Program-made: the position numbers and the translations under genes | DNA from: Cloeon dipterum | Taxonomy: Eukaryota; Arthropoda; Insecta; Ephemeroptera; Baetidae | Assembly (NCBI RefSeq): GCF_949628265.1 | Contig: NC_088786.1 | Span: forward strand, 20,419,681-20,483,680 | Length of the DNA stretch: 64,000 nucleotides | Reading direction: 5' to 3' | Part shown: piece after piece, positions 48,509 to 61,605 of the stretch | Numbering within the stretch: position 1 is the stretch's first letter | How the letters are laid out: each line of letters begins with the position of its first letter | The notes under the pieces: generated by a model | What the model saw: the letters and a program-made list of their open reading frames with translations, nothing else | What the model was told of the DNA's origin: nothing | Database searches by the model: none

Positions 48509-50359
48509 CTGCAACCAAAATTCATATTCTATTTTAGAGATTTCAATTTATTGTGCAATTGGACAAATAACCGTGTATAAATGCCTTAAGGCTCAAGTTT
48601 AAGTTAATTTTTTGGAAAATATTCTCTGAAGTCGTCCGGTGACGTAATGTAAGGGATTTTTGTGAGTTTTTTCTTTCACCTTCAGAAAAGAAGCTATATT
48701 ATTGATTTTCCTACCTTGCTCCAAAATTGTAAAAAAAATAAATATGTGACTGGAAAAACAAACAAAAATGATTTCAGGCTAATAATTCAACCAATTATTT
48801 ATTACTAAAAAATGTGTTCAAGCGAAACATTAATTCTAACTCTTCCTCGGACTTGAAGACGGGTTTAGAGTTTTGTGTTGACTTTAGACGCTTTTTCAGT
48901 TTTGGACAATTTTGAGTGAGAATTAAATGGCTTTAAATTGCATGATTCGTGCTTGTTTTTATCACCCCATTACGATCATAAGATCAAATTTCAGAAAAGT
49001 CGAACGTGTAAAATTCACAGCCCTATTACCGCAAACACGCTTTTCAATATTTCTCGGCTAGAAAGCTACCTTACTTTAATGTTGAACGATTTCATTATTC
49101 ACGACGCGTTCTATTACCGAGAGTGAAGCTCACAATCAGTATTAAATTGGGCGGTAAAGTAAACTCTTCAGCCAGTAAAATTCCATTCATAATATATGCA
49201 CGCGCAGGCTCTGGCTTGATTTTGAACCGGTTTGGTGCTTCAAAAGTCACAAAGACAAGTTGAACACGGCTCTTTTGATCGCGTCGAATCGCAATTCTGT
49301 GCCTTATTCACCGGGAAGAGAGCGACATTTTTATTCATTGCGAGTTCTGAATAACGGGCGGAACGCACTTCTCAAAAGCTTTTGGGGGAAATAAGATGAG
49401 AGGAGCCGAGAGGATAATATTATTGCTCTTGTTTCGTTTCTTTTCAAAGGAATACATAGAAGACCTGTTATTTTACATTCAACTGCAGCTAGGTTTCTGC
49501 TACTGCTGCCGACACTGATTTTAATTGGACCCTGGATAGAACAAAAGGTCCCGAATTTTCAATCGATTTATTTGTTTCTCACCCAGTCTAAAGTTTTGAT
49601 GGCCTCTGAGCAAACATTTGCCCGTTTCAGCCAGTTTGAAGTCGACTGACTAACTGTTCGCTAAGTGTGCTCCATCATCTCAAGGGGTCCTGTCCACCAC
49701 TCTAACTCATAACTAAATTTCCCAACTTGCGTTCAATTGAATCTTCCAACTAAGCGTTTCTCACAAACACAAATTAGTCCAATATCGGATTTCGTTAAAT
49801 GAAAACTGCTGCGGTGTTTGTTTTGCTTCAATTCATTAAGATGGAGTTGTAAAACGCAGAGTCATGGTGGAAGAGCCGTGTGTTGCTGTGAATGTCGGCG
49901 GAAAAAACAGCAGCCTGAAAACACAGCAGCTTGCTTGTTGAATGCATACGCGATCGCTTCCCGCACTGCTCTCATGAATAATTAATCTTATGTTCAGCTA
50001 CTGCGTGTATGGGTGTATGTGCAGCTGACCGAGTGCCTGCAGAGCGCCGGTTATGCAAATTGCCCGACGGCCCCGCTCAACCGGTTGCCTACCCACGCAG
50101 TCCGAAATGCCAAAAGCCTCGCCAGGAAAACACTCCGGCTGATAAACAGTTTTTTGCGCAGCTTGAACGCCTCAAACGGAAAATATTTGTTCAATATTTT
50201 TCATCGCAATGATAATTAGATTTTGCGGATAGCATGAAATAACAATTAAAAGTCCAGCGAAATTCATTTTTACCTTAAATATTTCCGTTTAAATTTTCGA
50301 GAAAATAGGCTCTACAGTTTTCATGCTAATAAAGAGGCAAGACAAGTACTGTCTAAAAT

Positions 50360-50430
50360 CAATATTTATTTCAAAAGGAGGGAAATTTCGCACAACATTG
50401 GATTTATCGTGACGAAAGGAATCGAAATGA
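50360..50430 (+). repeat. Dispersed repeat family, partial copy E
   Basis: Only the distal part: GGAAATTTCGCACAACATTG followed by GATTTATCGTGACGAAAGGA and ATCGAAAT, aligning with the distal half of copy C. Confidence 0.45.
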
Positions 50431-50698
50431 GGCTAAAAATCAAGACAAACCAATTATTATGTAGAGACGTGTTGTAGAATATTTAATTTAATTGTTATTC
50501 AGCCCTAATTTGAGGAGGTTATCATTCAAAATAGCAATTCGACCAATTTCTAATTTCAGTCAATAATTCTCGTTAGTTTTAATTGTTGTCCTCTAAGAAT
50601 CATCCCCTTTAAACAATTTTATTTGATTTATTCAACACAAGGTAAAATTGTTGCTAGCAAACGAAATTATTTTGAGCCCAAAAGTGAAAGGTACATTT

Positions 50699-50838
50699 CG
50701 TCCTGGTCCCGGCAAAATTGCGCAACGTTCAACAAACACCCAAATTTTCATTGTCGAATTGATTGTTAACCTTTTCTTGCAACAAGGAAATTCGCGTTTG
50801 GTTGTTGAAAGTTACTCAATTTTGCCGGGACCAGGACG
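50699..50838 (+). repeat. MITE copy 2
   Basis: 140 bp with the same inverted termini and internal sequence as 40641-40777 in reverse orientation (for example AACCTTTTCTTGCAACAAGG against the complement of CCTTGTTGCAAGAAAAGGTC). It is flanked by ATTT at 50695-50698 and 50839-50842. No coding capacity, so non-autonomous. Confidence 0.88.
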
Positions 50839-53800
50839 ATTTTGTAAGACGGAACAATGGACCAGGCCGCATTTTTCATGCTTCCCTCGGTGGATTTGTT
50901 GCAAATGACCGTTGTCAAGGAGACACTTAATGAGAAGGAGTCGCTCGCATTCACAAGCATTTCGGTCTCTTCTCAAGTGCGCTCACTCATTCGGATGGAG
51001 TCTCAGCTAATAATCGCTGCCGTGCCGGCTTTTTCCTCGCGCCTCATTAAATCTGTCTTATCTCACGAACTATGCGCGCGTATTCATTCACTCATTCAGC
51101 CTTATTGAATTACCCGGCAGAGAGCAGAAACGCATTTCGCCCAGCTAGCATTTCCAGAAACGCAAGTTTTCGGGCCAAGCCGACGCAAACTTTTGGCACG
51201 GCGCAGCAGATTTCACCGCGACTTTATGGCCCGCACTCTCGAGAGATATCGCTTTTCCATTACCATTTTTCTGAAGCCAGCCAGAGTTCGGGGAAATGAT
51301 CCCTTTTCGGTCACAACAAACATCAAATAACAATTTTCATCAGTCGTTTCCGTTAAGAGCGTCTGAAATTTCGTTCTTACTTAGTGCGAATAAAAAATAA
51401 TGGATTGACTTTGAACGAGAGAAAATTGCTGCCTCCCATAAAAAGAGAGAAGCCAATCAGGTAGCTATCGCCCAACAACTGCCTCAATCCAGTAAAATAT
51501 AAAAAACGAATATGTAGCAAAAAATCCTCGAAACAGGAAATTCATCTAAAGCCCTAGATTGTTCTTTCGTTGCTGGTCAACGTAGAAAATTGTGAAAAAA
51601 ATTTCGATACTGAGAAGTTGGAGAAGTTATTTTATTGTTTGTGGCGTGATTCGCCAACGTTATAATGGAATGGGTCGGATTGCCGTTGGGGCAGAATGGC
51701 GGCGAGGGCAGAATAACAATGCTCGAGATTAGCATGTATGGCTTGGCGTGTGTTCTGGTGTGAGAAGAGCCCTTTGCACGACTCCTTCGGCATCGACTGC
51801 AAGCAGACTGTGAATGAATCAGCATAACAACTCGGAGAATTCCACAAGTCAGACGTGAAACGAACTGTAAATCAAACGCAGCGCGAAGACAGACCTTTTC
51901 CTCGTAATAGTGAAAAGGTACCTGTAAAATGGCACCAAAATCGATGATTTCGAACTTTGTTTCGTGTTATGTCAGGGTCGGACCTATAAGGTTGAAATTG
52001 ACCTCTAATAGTCCAATTTAGTATGTAGTGCCCCTGAGGATTCTAATTCACCTCACACGAAGCAATTAAATACACCTCAAGTAAATCAGACACGAGAAAT
52101 TAGATTTTATCAACGTAACGCAATCAATTTAAGGGCCATGCAGGGCGGAGCGGTCTTTAACCATTTTTAAATTTCAAACTTTACTATCGCAATTGCCATT
52201 ATGAAACGTATTTGCACTCGTGCAGAATTTCGCGGGCTACATTTTTTGCCTGTAATTAGAAAAAAATGCAGGGGGACATCACCCTGATAAAAATCAAAAC
52301 ATTCGAAAAAATATCACGAAAGGTCACCTTGACCTTTAAGCTGCAACTTTTCACCAAATTTAGAACTTAAAATTTAGGTTTGCACGGGAAAGTTTCAAGA
52401 TCATATCTCAACTTATTCTAGAGCTACAGACCATATTCCATTTTCTGGGTGTTTAGATTAAGATGTAACCAATAAATAGGGAACCAGGCTCGAAACTCGG
52501 AATTGCCCCGTTTCTAAGCAAGAACTGGCTTCGGCATCACTTCAAAAATTTAAACGGAAAAAATCGCTCCAAATTCGTCTGGAACTGCCCATTATCTTTC
52601 AGTGTGGGCTGTTTTGCGGCCCACTGGCGTCTCAAATGCATTAAAAAGACTCTGGAGCGATGTAAATTTGGTTGGCTGCTGACTAGGGTTCGTAAAGCAG
52701 ACCAGACACCGCCTATTCGGGGGTCTGATTGCGGGCGGAGGTCTGACTAGAACTGCGTGATTAAAATTCTCTCTTCGAACTGGTTCGCTCCCTCGTGTTT
52801 GCCCCGGAATAAATTAGTTAAAATAGTCCATATCACTCGGTTAAAAGCCGTGACCAACTGTTCCTCCACAATTGGATAATTCGCCAACCAAGCACGTCGC
52901 ACGACTCTCAGGGAAAAATTGCCTGTCGACGACCACGCCAATTCTACTCTTCACAGTTAACGAGGCGTGTCATTTTCGGTGAGCCGAGCAGGAGAGTCCG
53001 TCGTCCTCGCCTTCATAGCGCTGCTGCTGCGTTCTAATTAGGCAGCGGCGGGAGTGAAATTGGCCAGACGGGCTTCTTTTCTTTCTCTTGGCGGCCTCCC
53101 TTGTGCTCACGTTCGCAGTGGAAAGCCTGCTGACCAAACAACAGAAACAATGCGTTTCTCTCTCTGTCAGCGCCAGACAAAAAGGGAGAAAAGCTGCACT
53201 ATTTGCCTTCTCAAATCGCATTACCAGCTAAGGGTCGTTTGTTCCATTTCCTTGCTCCCAACAGTGTACATAATGTGAAATTGAGAAGATCGACTATTTT
53301 TTCCGAGCTTTCAATCGTTGCGGGACCATACAATAAGCAAAAATCATGCAATTTGAAGCTACTTGAACCATCCTTTAAATCATCAAATATATATTTTTTA
53401 GTTCAATTGCTGAAATTTGGTTTCAGAACATGTTTGACACCAATTTTTTATTTACCTATTTATCCTGGTAAATACCCTGGTGGCCATCCACGTTGCGTCC
53501 ACGAAACCTCGTCCGTCGATTTTACGTGGATGAGTTCCACGAACATAATTTATTTTGGCTTTTTTCACACTCGTCTGGAAATACTTTCCCTTTCGATGTT
53601 TGACCATTTTTAATCAGATTTGGTTTCAATTTTCGGGTTTTTAGGGCAAAATTAACGTCCGTAGAACTCACGCGTGGATATGTTATTATTACTTTCTGGA
53701 AAAAATCGCCTTTTCAGATAAAGGGAATTTTATGAAATTTGGCCCAATATTTTAGGGTGCGATGTATATGACCACTAAAAAATTCGTCCAAATCTGAGGA

Positions 53801-56759
53801 CCCTTGCCAAAAGGGTGTCGACAATGTTTGTTTCATATTAAAACTCACAGTTTTTCGAGGAAAATTCCATAATTATATCAGGGTGAATTGTGCTAAAAAC
53901 AGATACCTAAAAAACCATCTAACACTGACAATTTAACTCCAAGAAGTAATCTAAAATTCACAGCTCTGATTATGTACAATTGTTTACTATAAAATTTTTA
54001 ATCATTCGCTCCTCTGCAGTTGAATCCCAATGGATGTCGTGCAAAAGCACATCACATTATGCCGAATTTTCGAATGGAAGACCCACTTTGAGCTGGCACG
54101 AGGAACAAACTTCGGAGGCGTAATGACGGCGGCACAGGCAAGCGAGGAAAATGACTTTGAATTTTCGCCGGGCCAAGGGAGCTCAGTCCAACTCAATTAA
54201 ACACCGATCGCGCAGCACTTGGGCCGAGTTTGTCTTGCGAAATGAGATAATAGCTACCGGGCCGAGTTATGCTGGCGGGCTGCAAGAGTAAATTATTTCC
54301 ATTGCAGCGTTGCGAGTTATACGCAGTCCCGTCCAAATATTTGCCGACACATTAAAGTGAAACCGAGAACCAGAGCAAGCAGCGTACGTGTTCCCGCTTT
54401 TTGCGGAGCGGAACTTTGTAGGTCGTGTTAGCAAACACGCGAGTCGAGCTGAGCTTCTGAAGGTTATTCGCAGGAAACAAGAAAAAATATATTCTGTTAT
54501 AATTAAAGACGGCTTCCTCGGGATATAGCGAGCTGTTTATTTTTCCGTAATTCTGCATAAATTTCATGCTCAACTAATTTCAGCTGCTGATTGCCCTTAT
54601 TCATGAGCTAATAAGAGCTGAGGAAAATCAGCAGCCGAAACTAGTTAAGCAGAAATTTTATGTAAACTACGAAAAAATAAACAGCGAGGAAGGCGCCTAC
54701 AATTTCAACTGAAAATTAGTTACCTGCAATCATTGGTGTCTACCAAAAATTCAATCTTTGTATCGAAAAAATAATTTGTTCACCTGGAAAACAAAAGATG
54801 ACCTTCGAATGTGGAAATATGAGGAATGTGTGATACTTTGAAGTTTATTTTAATATAAAAGCCTTTGAATATAGAACAGAGGCCGTGGAATTAGCGAAAT
54901 TAGATGCCAAAGTGGTTTTATTAGATTCACTCGACCCCGAGAGCAACTTTCTGTGAGAGGAACGCCGAGGAACGCAATGAATGATTAGATTACACACGGC
55001 GTGGGAGCCGTTTCGAGCCCAAAGCAAACTCTGGTAAACTTGGCACAATGCAAAATGCACTCAACCGCATTCCTACATTTAACTGCCTACGCATATGCCG
55101 TAATTGCTTTTGCAGGTAAATTAAACTAGATTCGACCTGTTCAAAGCACTAGTCGGTGTTCATAGTTTCAACTGGAATGTACGGTCAACAGTAAATTGAA
55201 AGTAACTCTCGTAATAGAGAGATTATAAAGTTTTGTAAAATACACACAGTTGATTGACACCAGGGGTAAAAACGTTAATATTCTAAAACGATTTTGCTTT
55301 TAAGCGGAGTTTGCTTTTCCATTTACGACTTTTTTACGCCCAGGGCACTCTCAATCATATTCTATCCTCGGAAAAGCCGTGTCCCACAGGACATGGGGAA
55401 AACACACACAAGATAAACAGCGCCAAAAAGCCACGTTTTCAATAATATTATATTGTGCGCGGTGGCTGATCGAAAAATAATAGTGTCGCCACCAGCTAGC
55501 AGCGAATTTTTCTCACCGCTTCCGAACCGATCACCTTCGCCCGTGTTGTGATGAACCATTTCGTTTCCTGTCATCAAAACTTCCTTATTTTTTATCATAT
55601 ATATGTTGAGTTTTTCCTGGCATGTTTTCATCCACCAAAAGTATTAGCATTGCTATAAATATTTTTTTGCTTAAATATCAGACTACCAGTGTCTCTGACA
55701 ATCGGTTTGATATTTTAAGAGGAACAATTGAAAATAAAGGAAGCAATTCTATTACCTTTATCAATTTTGGCTTTAACTATTTTCTTAAGGATTAGTATAA
55801 TATGCATTGAAAACAATCATATCTTGGGGCCATAATTATTAATCCATTTTAAAATCTCTCGTTTGAACTGCAATCTACAATAAACTATGTTTATTTTCTA
55901 CTCTTAAGTTTGAGGAGCTGAAGCTAGAGCTTTTCTCATTACAGCGTGCTATTTGCGCATAAATCCATTTAAACTTCCTGATAACTTCTTTATTACACCA
56001 TTCTTTTGAATCTGACAAGAGATTGAACAAACACTTCCCAAGAAAATGTCTTTGCGATGATTCAGAATTCGGTTATTGTTCACGACGCTGCTGGTGAGAC
56101 AAATTTTTCTGCTTAATGCGCCAGAACGTGAAATTTATTCTGGCGCCGCTTAAATTGCTCGAGCCAGTTGCCAGTTTTATTGCGTATTTAGAAATCAATA
56201 TCGAATTTTGCCGCACGAAAATTCGATATTGCCTCACCCGAGTCCCGTTTTGTTTATTTTCCAGTGGCGCTTCAGAAACCAGATTAAACGCGGCAAATCT
56301 AATTTTCTTGCCATAGCAGGTAATGAGATTTTGACGGAACCACCAAACTGGATTTTTGCTCAGCTCCATGCCCGAAATTACCAGGAATTCCGCGATCGAT
56401 GCTAAACAGGATTTACCTTTTAATATTAAGCCTGTTGCTTCAGGCATTAAACTGTCAGTCGAACTGGATATTTCTATTTCACATGAAGTCTATAATGAGG
56501 GACAAAAAGCATAGTTATTTTATCTTCAAGGGAGATTAATTTGAACCAATTGCATGCGGAATAGAAAAAACGGTTTTAGCTAAAAAATTTATTCAAATTA
56601 AGCATTTTCATTGCTTCGTATAGCCTATTATATGTAGAATTTAGCAAGTTTATCCTTAAATGTGCAAAATAAAATTATGTTAGGACAAAGTAATAGTCAA
56701 ATTTCGTATTTTGCAAAATTTATCTCAAAATTTAAACGATTAATCAATGGTTTCTCGCT

Positions 56760-56910
56760 TGATTTGAATTCCTCTCGATGCAATTCGTATGAAGTAAATT
56801 TCTCTTTTGGTGAAATAAATCATGATTTTCAATAGGAAGACAGTGCTTACCGCTTGAATAGCATGCAAGCTTTGGAGCCAATTTTTACAGAAATTTAAAC
56901 CTAGGAAAAT
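56760..56910 (-). repeat. Dispersed repeat family, copy D
   Basis: The reverse complement has TTGGCTCCAAAGCTTGCATG, then CTATTGAAAATCATGATTTA and CGAGAGGAATTCAAAT, matching copies B and C. Confidence 0.6.
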
Positions 56911-58899
56911 TGGTTAATGGATCTCCTTTCCAATTTTTAGATAAAATTTCAAGTAAAGATAACAATTTATTAATATTACTGTAAAACTTACTTTCATTAA
57001 TTTTTTTTTCAGATATAAAACAATATACTAATAAATGGCTAAAAATAGCAATGATGAGAAAGAGGACTGCGAAATCGATATCAGTCTTGATACGCGCTGC
57101 AATAAAGAAAGCTATTCTCGTTTGCTGTGTGGGTGACAAGACAAGGAAAACGCATTTTCTCGGCTACTGCTGTCATAACCGCGGTCCCAACGCAGGAACT
57201 GATTATCGTGGCGAGAGAAACATGAAGCTTTGTTTGGGTGTTGACGGACGAGACGCGGAAGACAATGAATGCGAATGTGACCACGCCGACAGACCCCATG
57301 ATGGCAATTTGATCGGAAATCGATAAATAATATTCGGCTCTTCGGCCCTCGGGAGCAAAAAGAGAGTTGCTCCCTTATTATCGGAAAATGTGTACTGCGA
57401 GAGAACCATGTTCTTTTAATCGAAATGGGTTATTTTGAGAACGCCGGAGAAAAGGTATGATATCTGCCATCAGTTTGGAAATTGCGAATTTTCTCCAGAG
57501 ATAAAAATAGTTGCCATTAGTTGCATCTCACTTTTCTTGTCAGGAAAATTGGCAAGGAAATTAATTCTTGGCATGTGTGGTTAAGATTGACAATTCACAT
57601 TGTCCCCCCTGTTGGTGCAGACATTTAGTTGGCAACTAAAACACAGCAGGGAATAATGTTGTGGGTATTTGGATTTCGTGTCGACAATGATCCTTGCGCG
57701 TTAATCCCGGCCAGAGAGTCGTGAGTGGATCTAGATATCGGACCTCAAATTAAAAGCGATGTTGCATATTCATAAACTGCCATAAATTCAAGTTTCTTGA
57801 AGATCCGAAGTAAATAAAACCGCTCAAGAAATTTGGAAGCTGTCATTGCGATGGAAAGAAACTTTATCGTCTGACGTTTGCGTGTGAAAGGGTTGTAAAT
57901 TGGCAATATTGAGGGCAAGGAGCTTCTGGAGCAAGTTATTGCAGATGTGACGCGTCACATGGGCGTAATTTTATTGTAATGGGAGCGAGGCAGCTCCTTG
58001 AGTTTGACATGTGTGCTCAAAGGGTGGAAAACGGAAAACTTTCAGTTGCAGCTGCATGTATTTACGCGCCCAAGTCTGAGTTCTCTCCGATAACTGGAGC
58101 GCGAAAAAGTTGCCCCAGGCAGAAAGTTTTCGTCCGGACGACTAGCCAACAAATAAAAACTGCGGATCTACTCCCGAGAATTGATATAAATCACGATCGG
58201 GATTCCATTATTGCGGTGTGAAAAGCCACTCTAGACTCTACTGCATATATTTTATCCTCCAACTATGCACATGCACCCATTTCAGTCTATTTCGAGGCGA
58301 GATTTTATGCGTCAGATAAAAATGAATTACGGCGAGCCGGACATAATGTTGCAGACGCGTATTTAGCGTGTATTTGCACCGACAGTTGGTGCGAAACACG
58401 CGGGTGATAAATGGTGTCGTTCGATTATTTTATCCGAAATCCATCGGTGCGGCTGCAGCAGCAGTTTGTCGGCGTTTGCGGCTCGCTGCCAACGGCGGCA
58501 AATTCGTTTTGCACGCGCGCAAATTCAATTCGCGCAAACAATACGCGAAAATGGATTTGCAGGGCAGCGCTATTGTTTTAAGCTCACTCACAATCAATAA
58601 ATTCCACAATCTAATTTGTTTGTTAAAGGCAGGCTTTCAAAACAGAGCCATTTTGTGAGGGAATCATTTAAAACAGACCAATTTCAGCTCACAAATCTGT
58701 TTCTGAAAACAAACGCCGTCGGTTCTGATGAAACGCATACACACTGTTTCTGTTTCTTTGCTACATACCTGTGCAGTTATCGTTTTTTTTGTCAGAAATC
58801 AAAACGCCTTTAAAGTTGATTAGGCACATAATTTATTTGATTTACTAGCTAAAATAGGAAGTTGATCAAATTGTTATGTAGTTATAACAATACCATATA

Positions 58900-58960
58900 T
58901 TTTCGTGGCATATTTCGATTCCTCTCGTTGAGATCTAGCCAACGACAAAAAATAATATTT
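58900..58960 (-). repeat. Dispersed repeat family, partial copy F
   Basis: The reverse complement has GTTGGCTAGATCTCAACGAG followed by AGGAATCGAAATATG, the distal end of the family. Confidence 0.4.
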
Positions 58961-61374
58961 AAAGTAAGGAAACAGTTCTCAACATATGGAAAGCACGTAA
59001 CCATGCTTTTTTTAAATTTAGCTCAAACTGAATTAGCTAATGCATTGGCAACAAGGATTTTCCGGGCTTTCGCACTTTCAATTTGCTTCAAATCACGCTA
59101 TTTCACCCTGGAAAGTCCAACTAATGGTATGAGAATTCAACTAGATATGTTTGTGTGAAACTAAAACCCAGTAAACTGATTTTGATCGTTCATTAACCGC
59201 ACTTGCTTTGCCGTGAGTTCTCTGTCAGATGGATAATTATTTGCGTTTGCTAGAAGGAGCGAGAGAGCCAGTCGTCGGCTTGTGCATCGGTGCGTGCGTT
59301 TGTTCGCCGCTTTTGGCAGCTGCACAATCAGATATGGTCTCCGGACGGGGTGAATTAATTGCGAGCCCCGGCAAACGTGGTGTTTCCAGCCGAGGGCGCG
59401 TGTCGTCCGGCACAAATATTTGACTTTGCTCGAACTCGAGTGTATGTGATGAAATGCGCCTTTGCTCTCTACCCCTATCACTCGCGCCTCTCTCTTTGAT
59501 TGACGCCGCACGCGTTGCACCCGGCAAACATGACTCGAGTCCGTGTTTTCCTAATCAGATAGCTTCTGCTTTTGAGGCCACTCATGCTGTTGTATCATTA
59601 ACCTGTAATTCGTCGCTGCTTTCGATGACTGAAACTGGAACCGGTATTTTTTAGTTGAAAAAAGGTCGTAAGTAAAAGAGGATTTTTTTAAAACGGATAA
59701 ATAAAAAAATAAACCCACGCTCAATTTTATAAAATTCAAATGGCTGGTTTACTTAGGATGGATAGCTAGCAAAATTCTAAGTGGAAACAAATTAAATACT
59801 TTTGATTTATTTAATTATTTCCTCAGAATTGAAAAATGCAGTATCAATGAGTAAGTTTATGCAAAATTTTGTTAAAAATTGGCAATTATCTGATTAAAAC
59901 CGATTTTTGGAACGTTTAAGCGTTTTCATTATTGGGGATAGAGAGGTTTGCACGCTCAATTAGTCACGTCAGTTGCTTACAACAAATAACAAAATGCATT
60001 TTAAAGCATTCTTGATGTAGTTGAAAAGAGGTTGACTCTCTTGTCTTCACACCCTTTGATGAACTGTAGTTTCACGGTGATATACACTAAATTCTGATGC
60101 GCAATGAGGTGCTAACAACAAGTATTGAAATAATTACGTTTTTAGGGCGCAAATAAAAGGATTTGAAGGGGTTGCACCCTTAAACTACTTCAGCTATCTA
60201 GGGGAAGTCGAGACAAGCATATCGGTGTGTGGTTTTTGAAAATCTGACCATTAGAAGCTGAGATTTGTGCGCGACAATATTTTATGAAAATTCGAAATTC
60301 GCATAGAACCCGCAAATAATAAAACTTCGGGATTTTTGTCAATGGAGTTTTTGGTCATTAGAGTAAAAAAATTGTCAAGATCCTGATAGTGAGATTTCTG
60401 TCAGAATTATGTACTATTCCTGGATATATTTAGGCTCCATTATTTTTATTAACGCCATGTGAAGACCTCAGCTCGCCTGGAGAGAGAAAAAGGTAAATAA
60501 CGCTGGTCGAAATTTCTATATATATGTGCTTATTTTTTATTTTTCAATTTTTTCCGGCCGGCAGAAGCAATCAGTCCAGCCACAACATTTTGTCATTGCA
60601 AAAAAACGATAATGCCTTGATTGGACTTTTCAACGGCGAGGAAATCTAATTTCCTATACACGTTGTCAATTTTGTAAATATTTGATAATCATGTTTGTTC
60701 ATTTCGCAAAATGCGCCACAGCAAATTTGCTTTCATCTGTTGGTGCCGCGAATTGCAACCAACTTTCCTAGAGGTAGAAACAATTTGTTCATATGCAGAA
60801 CAGGTGTATTTTCATTCAATTAGAGTGGAGCATGGCAAACAAACAACGACCACAGGTTATTAAGCCGAAGCCGCACAGAGCAATCACCAATTTTTTCCCG
60901 CGCAGCGCACCCAAAAATCAATTCGGCACGAAAAGAGAGAGTCGCGTGACCAGTAGGGCGAACGACCCCAACCTGTTACCCCCGCCCGTGAAATTTATCG
61001 CTTATCAATACGCGTCGACAAGTGCTAAACGTGGAAAAATCGGCCATTTTTTAGCCATTTGCCCTGTTTGATCGCTAAATGGGCAAATTCATTCTCTGCA
61101 TCCGTTTTGAGGTAGCTGAAAAAATACTTGTTGCGTGAGATTGTGGATCAGGAAACAGCTTATCTAATGATTACAAGGAGGGGGAAATCTTTAGTTGCGT
61201 AGTTTTTATTTGATTTATTTTCAGATTATACCGAGATATAAGATCTTCATTTTGATGTCGTCAAGTTCATTTTTTCGCTATCTGAACTAGCTAAAATTAT
61301 AAATATTTTTGTGTATTCAGAATTTGTAAAAGCCGCCAACAGATGGCACCACCGTATAGTATCGATTCTAAGAC

Positions 61375-61605
61375 ACGCGTCCACTGCTATTTAGGACTCA
61401 GTCCTACATGCTTCTGTGCTTCCTGCGCTCATTATAATTTCTTTTGATGTGCTTAAACCAAAAATTAGTTCAAACAAAAAATATTTTCTGGCGTTTCAAC
61501 GCTGGACTGTTTTTTGCTTTCAGCACATCAACGGAAATATTTTTAAGGACTGAATGCAAAGCATGCAGGATTAAGTCTAAAATCGTAGTAGAAGTGCCTT
61601 AAAAG
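61375..61605. repeat. Fold-back element
   Basis: An imperfect long inverted repeat. TAGGACTCAGTCCTACATGC and TTTCTTTTGATGTGCTT on the left pair with CAGCACATCAACGGAAATAT and GCATGCAGGATTAAGTCTA on the right, around a short T-rich loop near 61475-61515. No coding capacity. Confidence 0.5.

Noticed and set aside
50009-50219. Plus-strand frame in a GC-richer island (begins with Val/Gln/Leu-rich sequence, 67-68 aa in two frames)
   Set aside because: Open in two frames at once, no splice sites or homology; more likely non-coding regulatory DNA.
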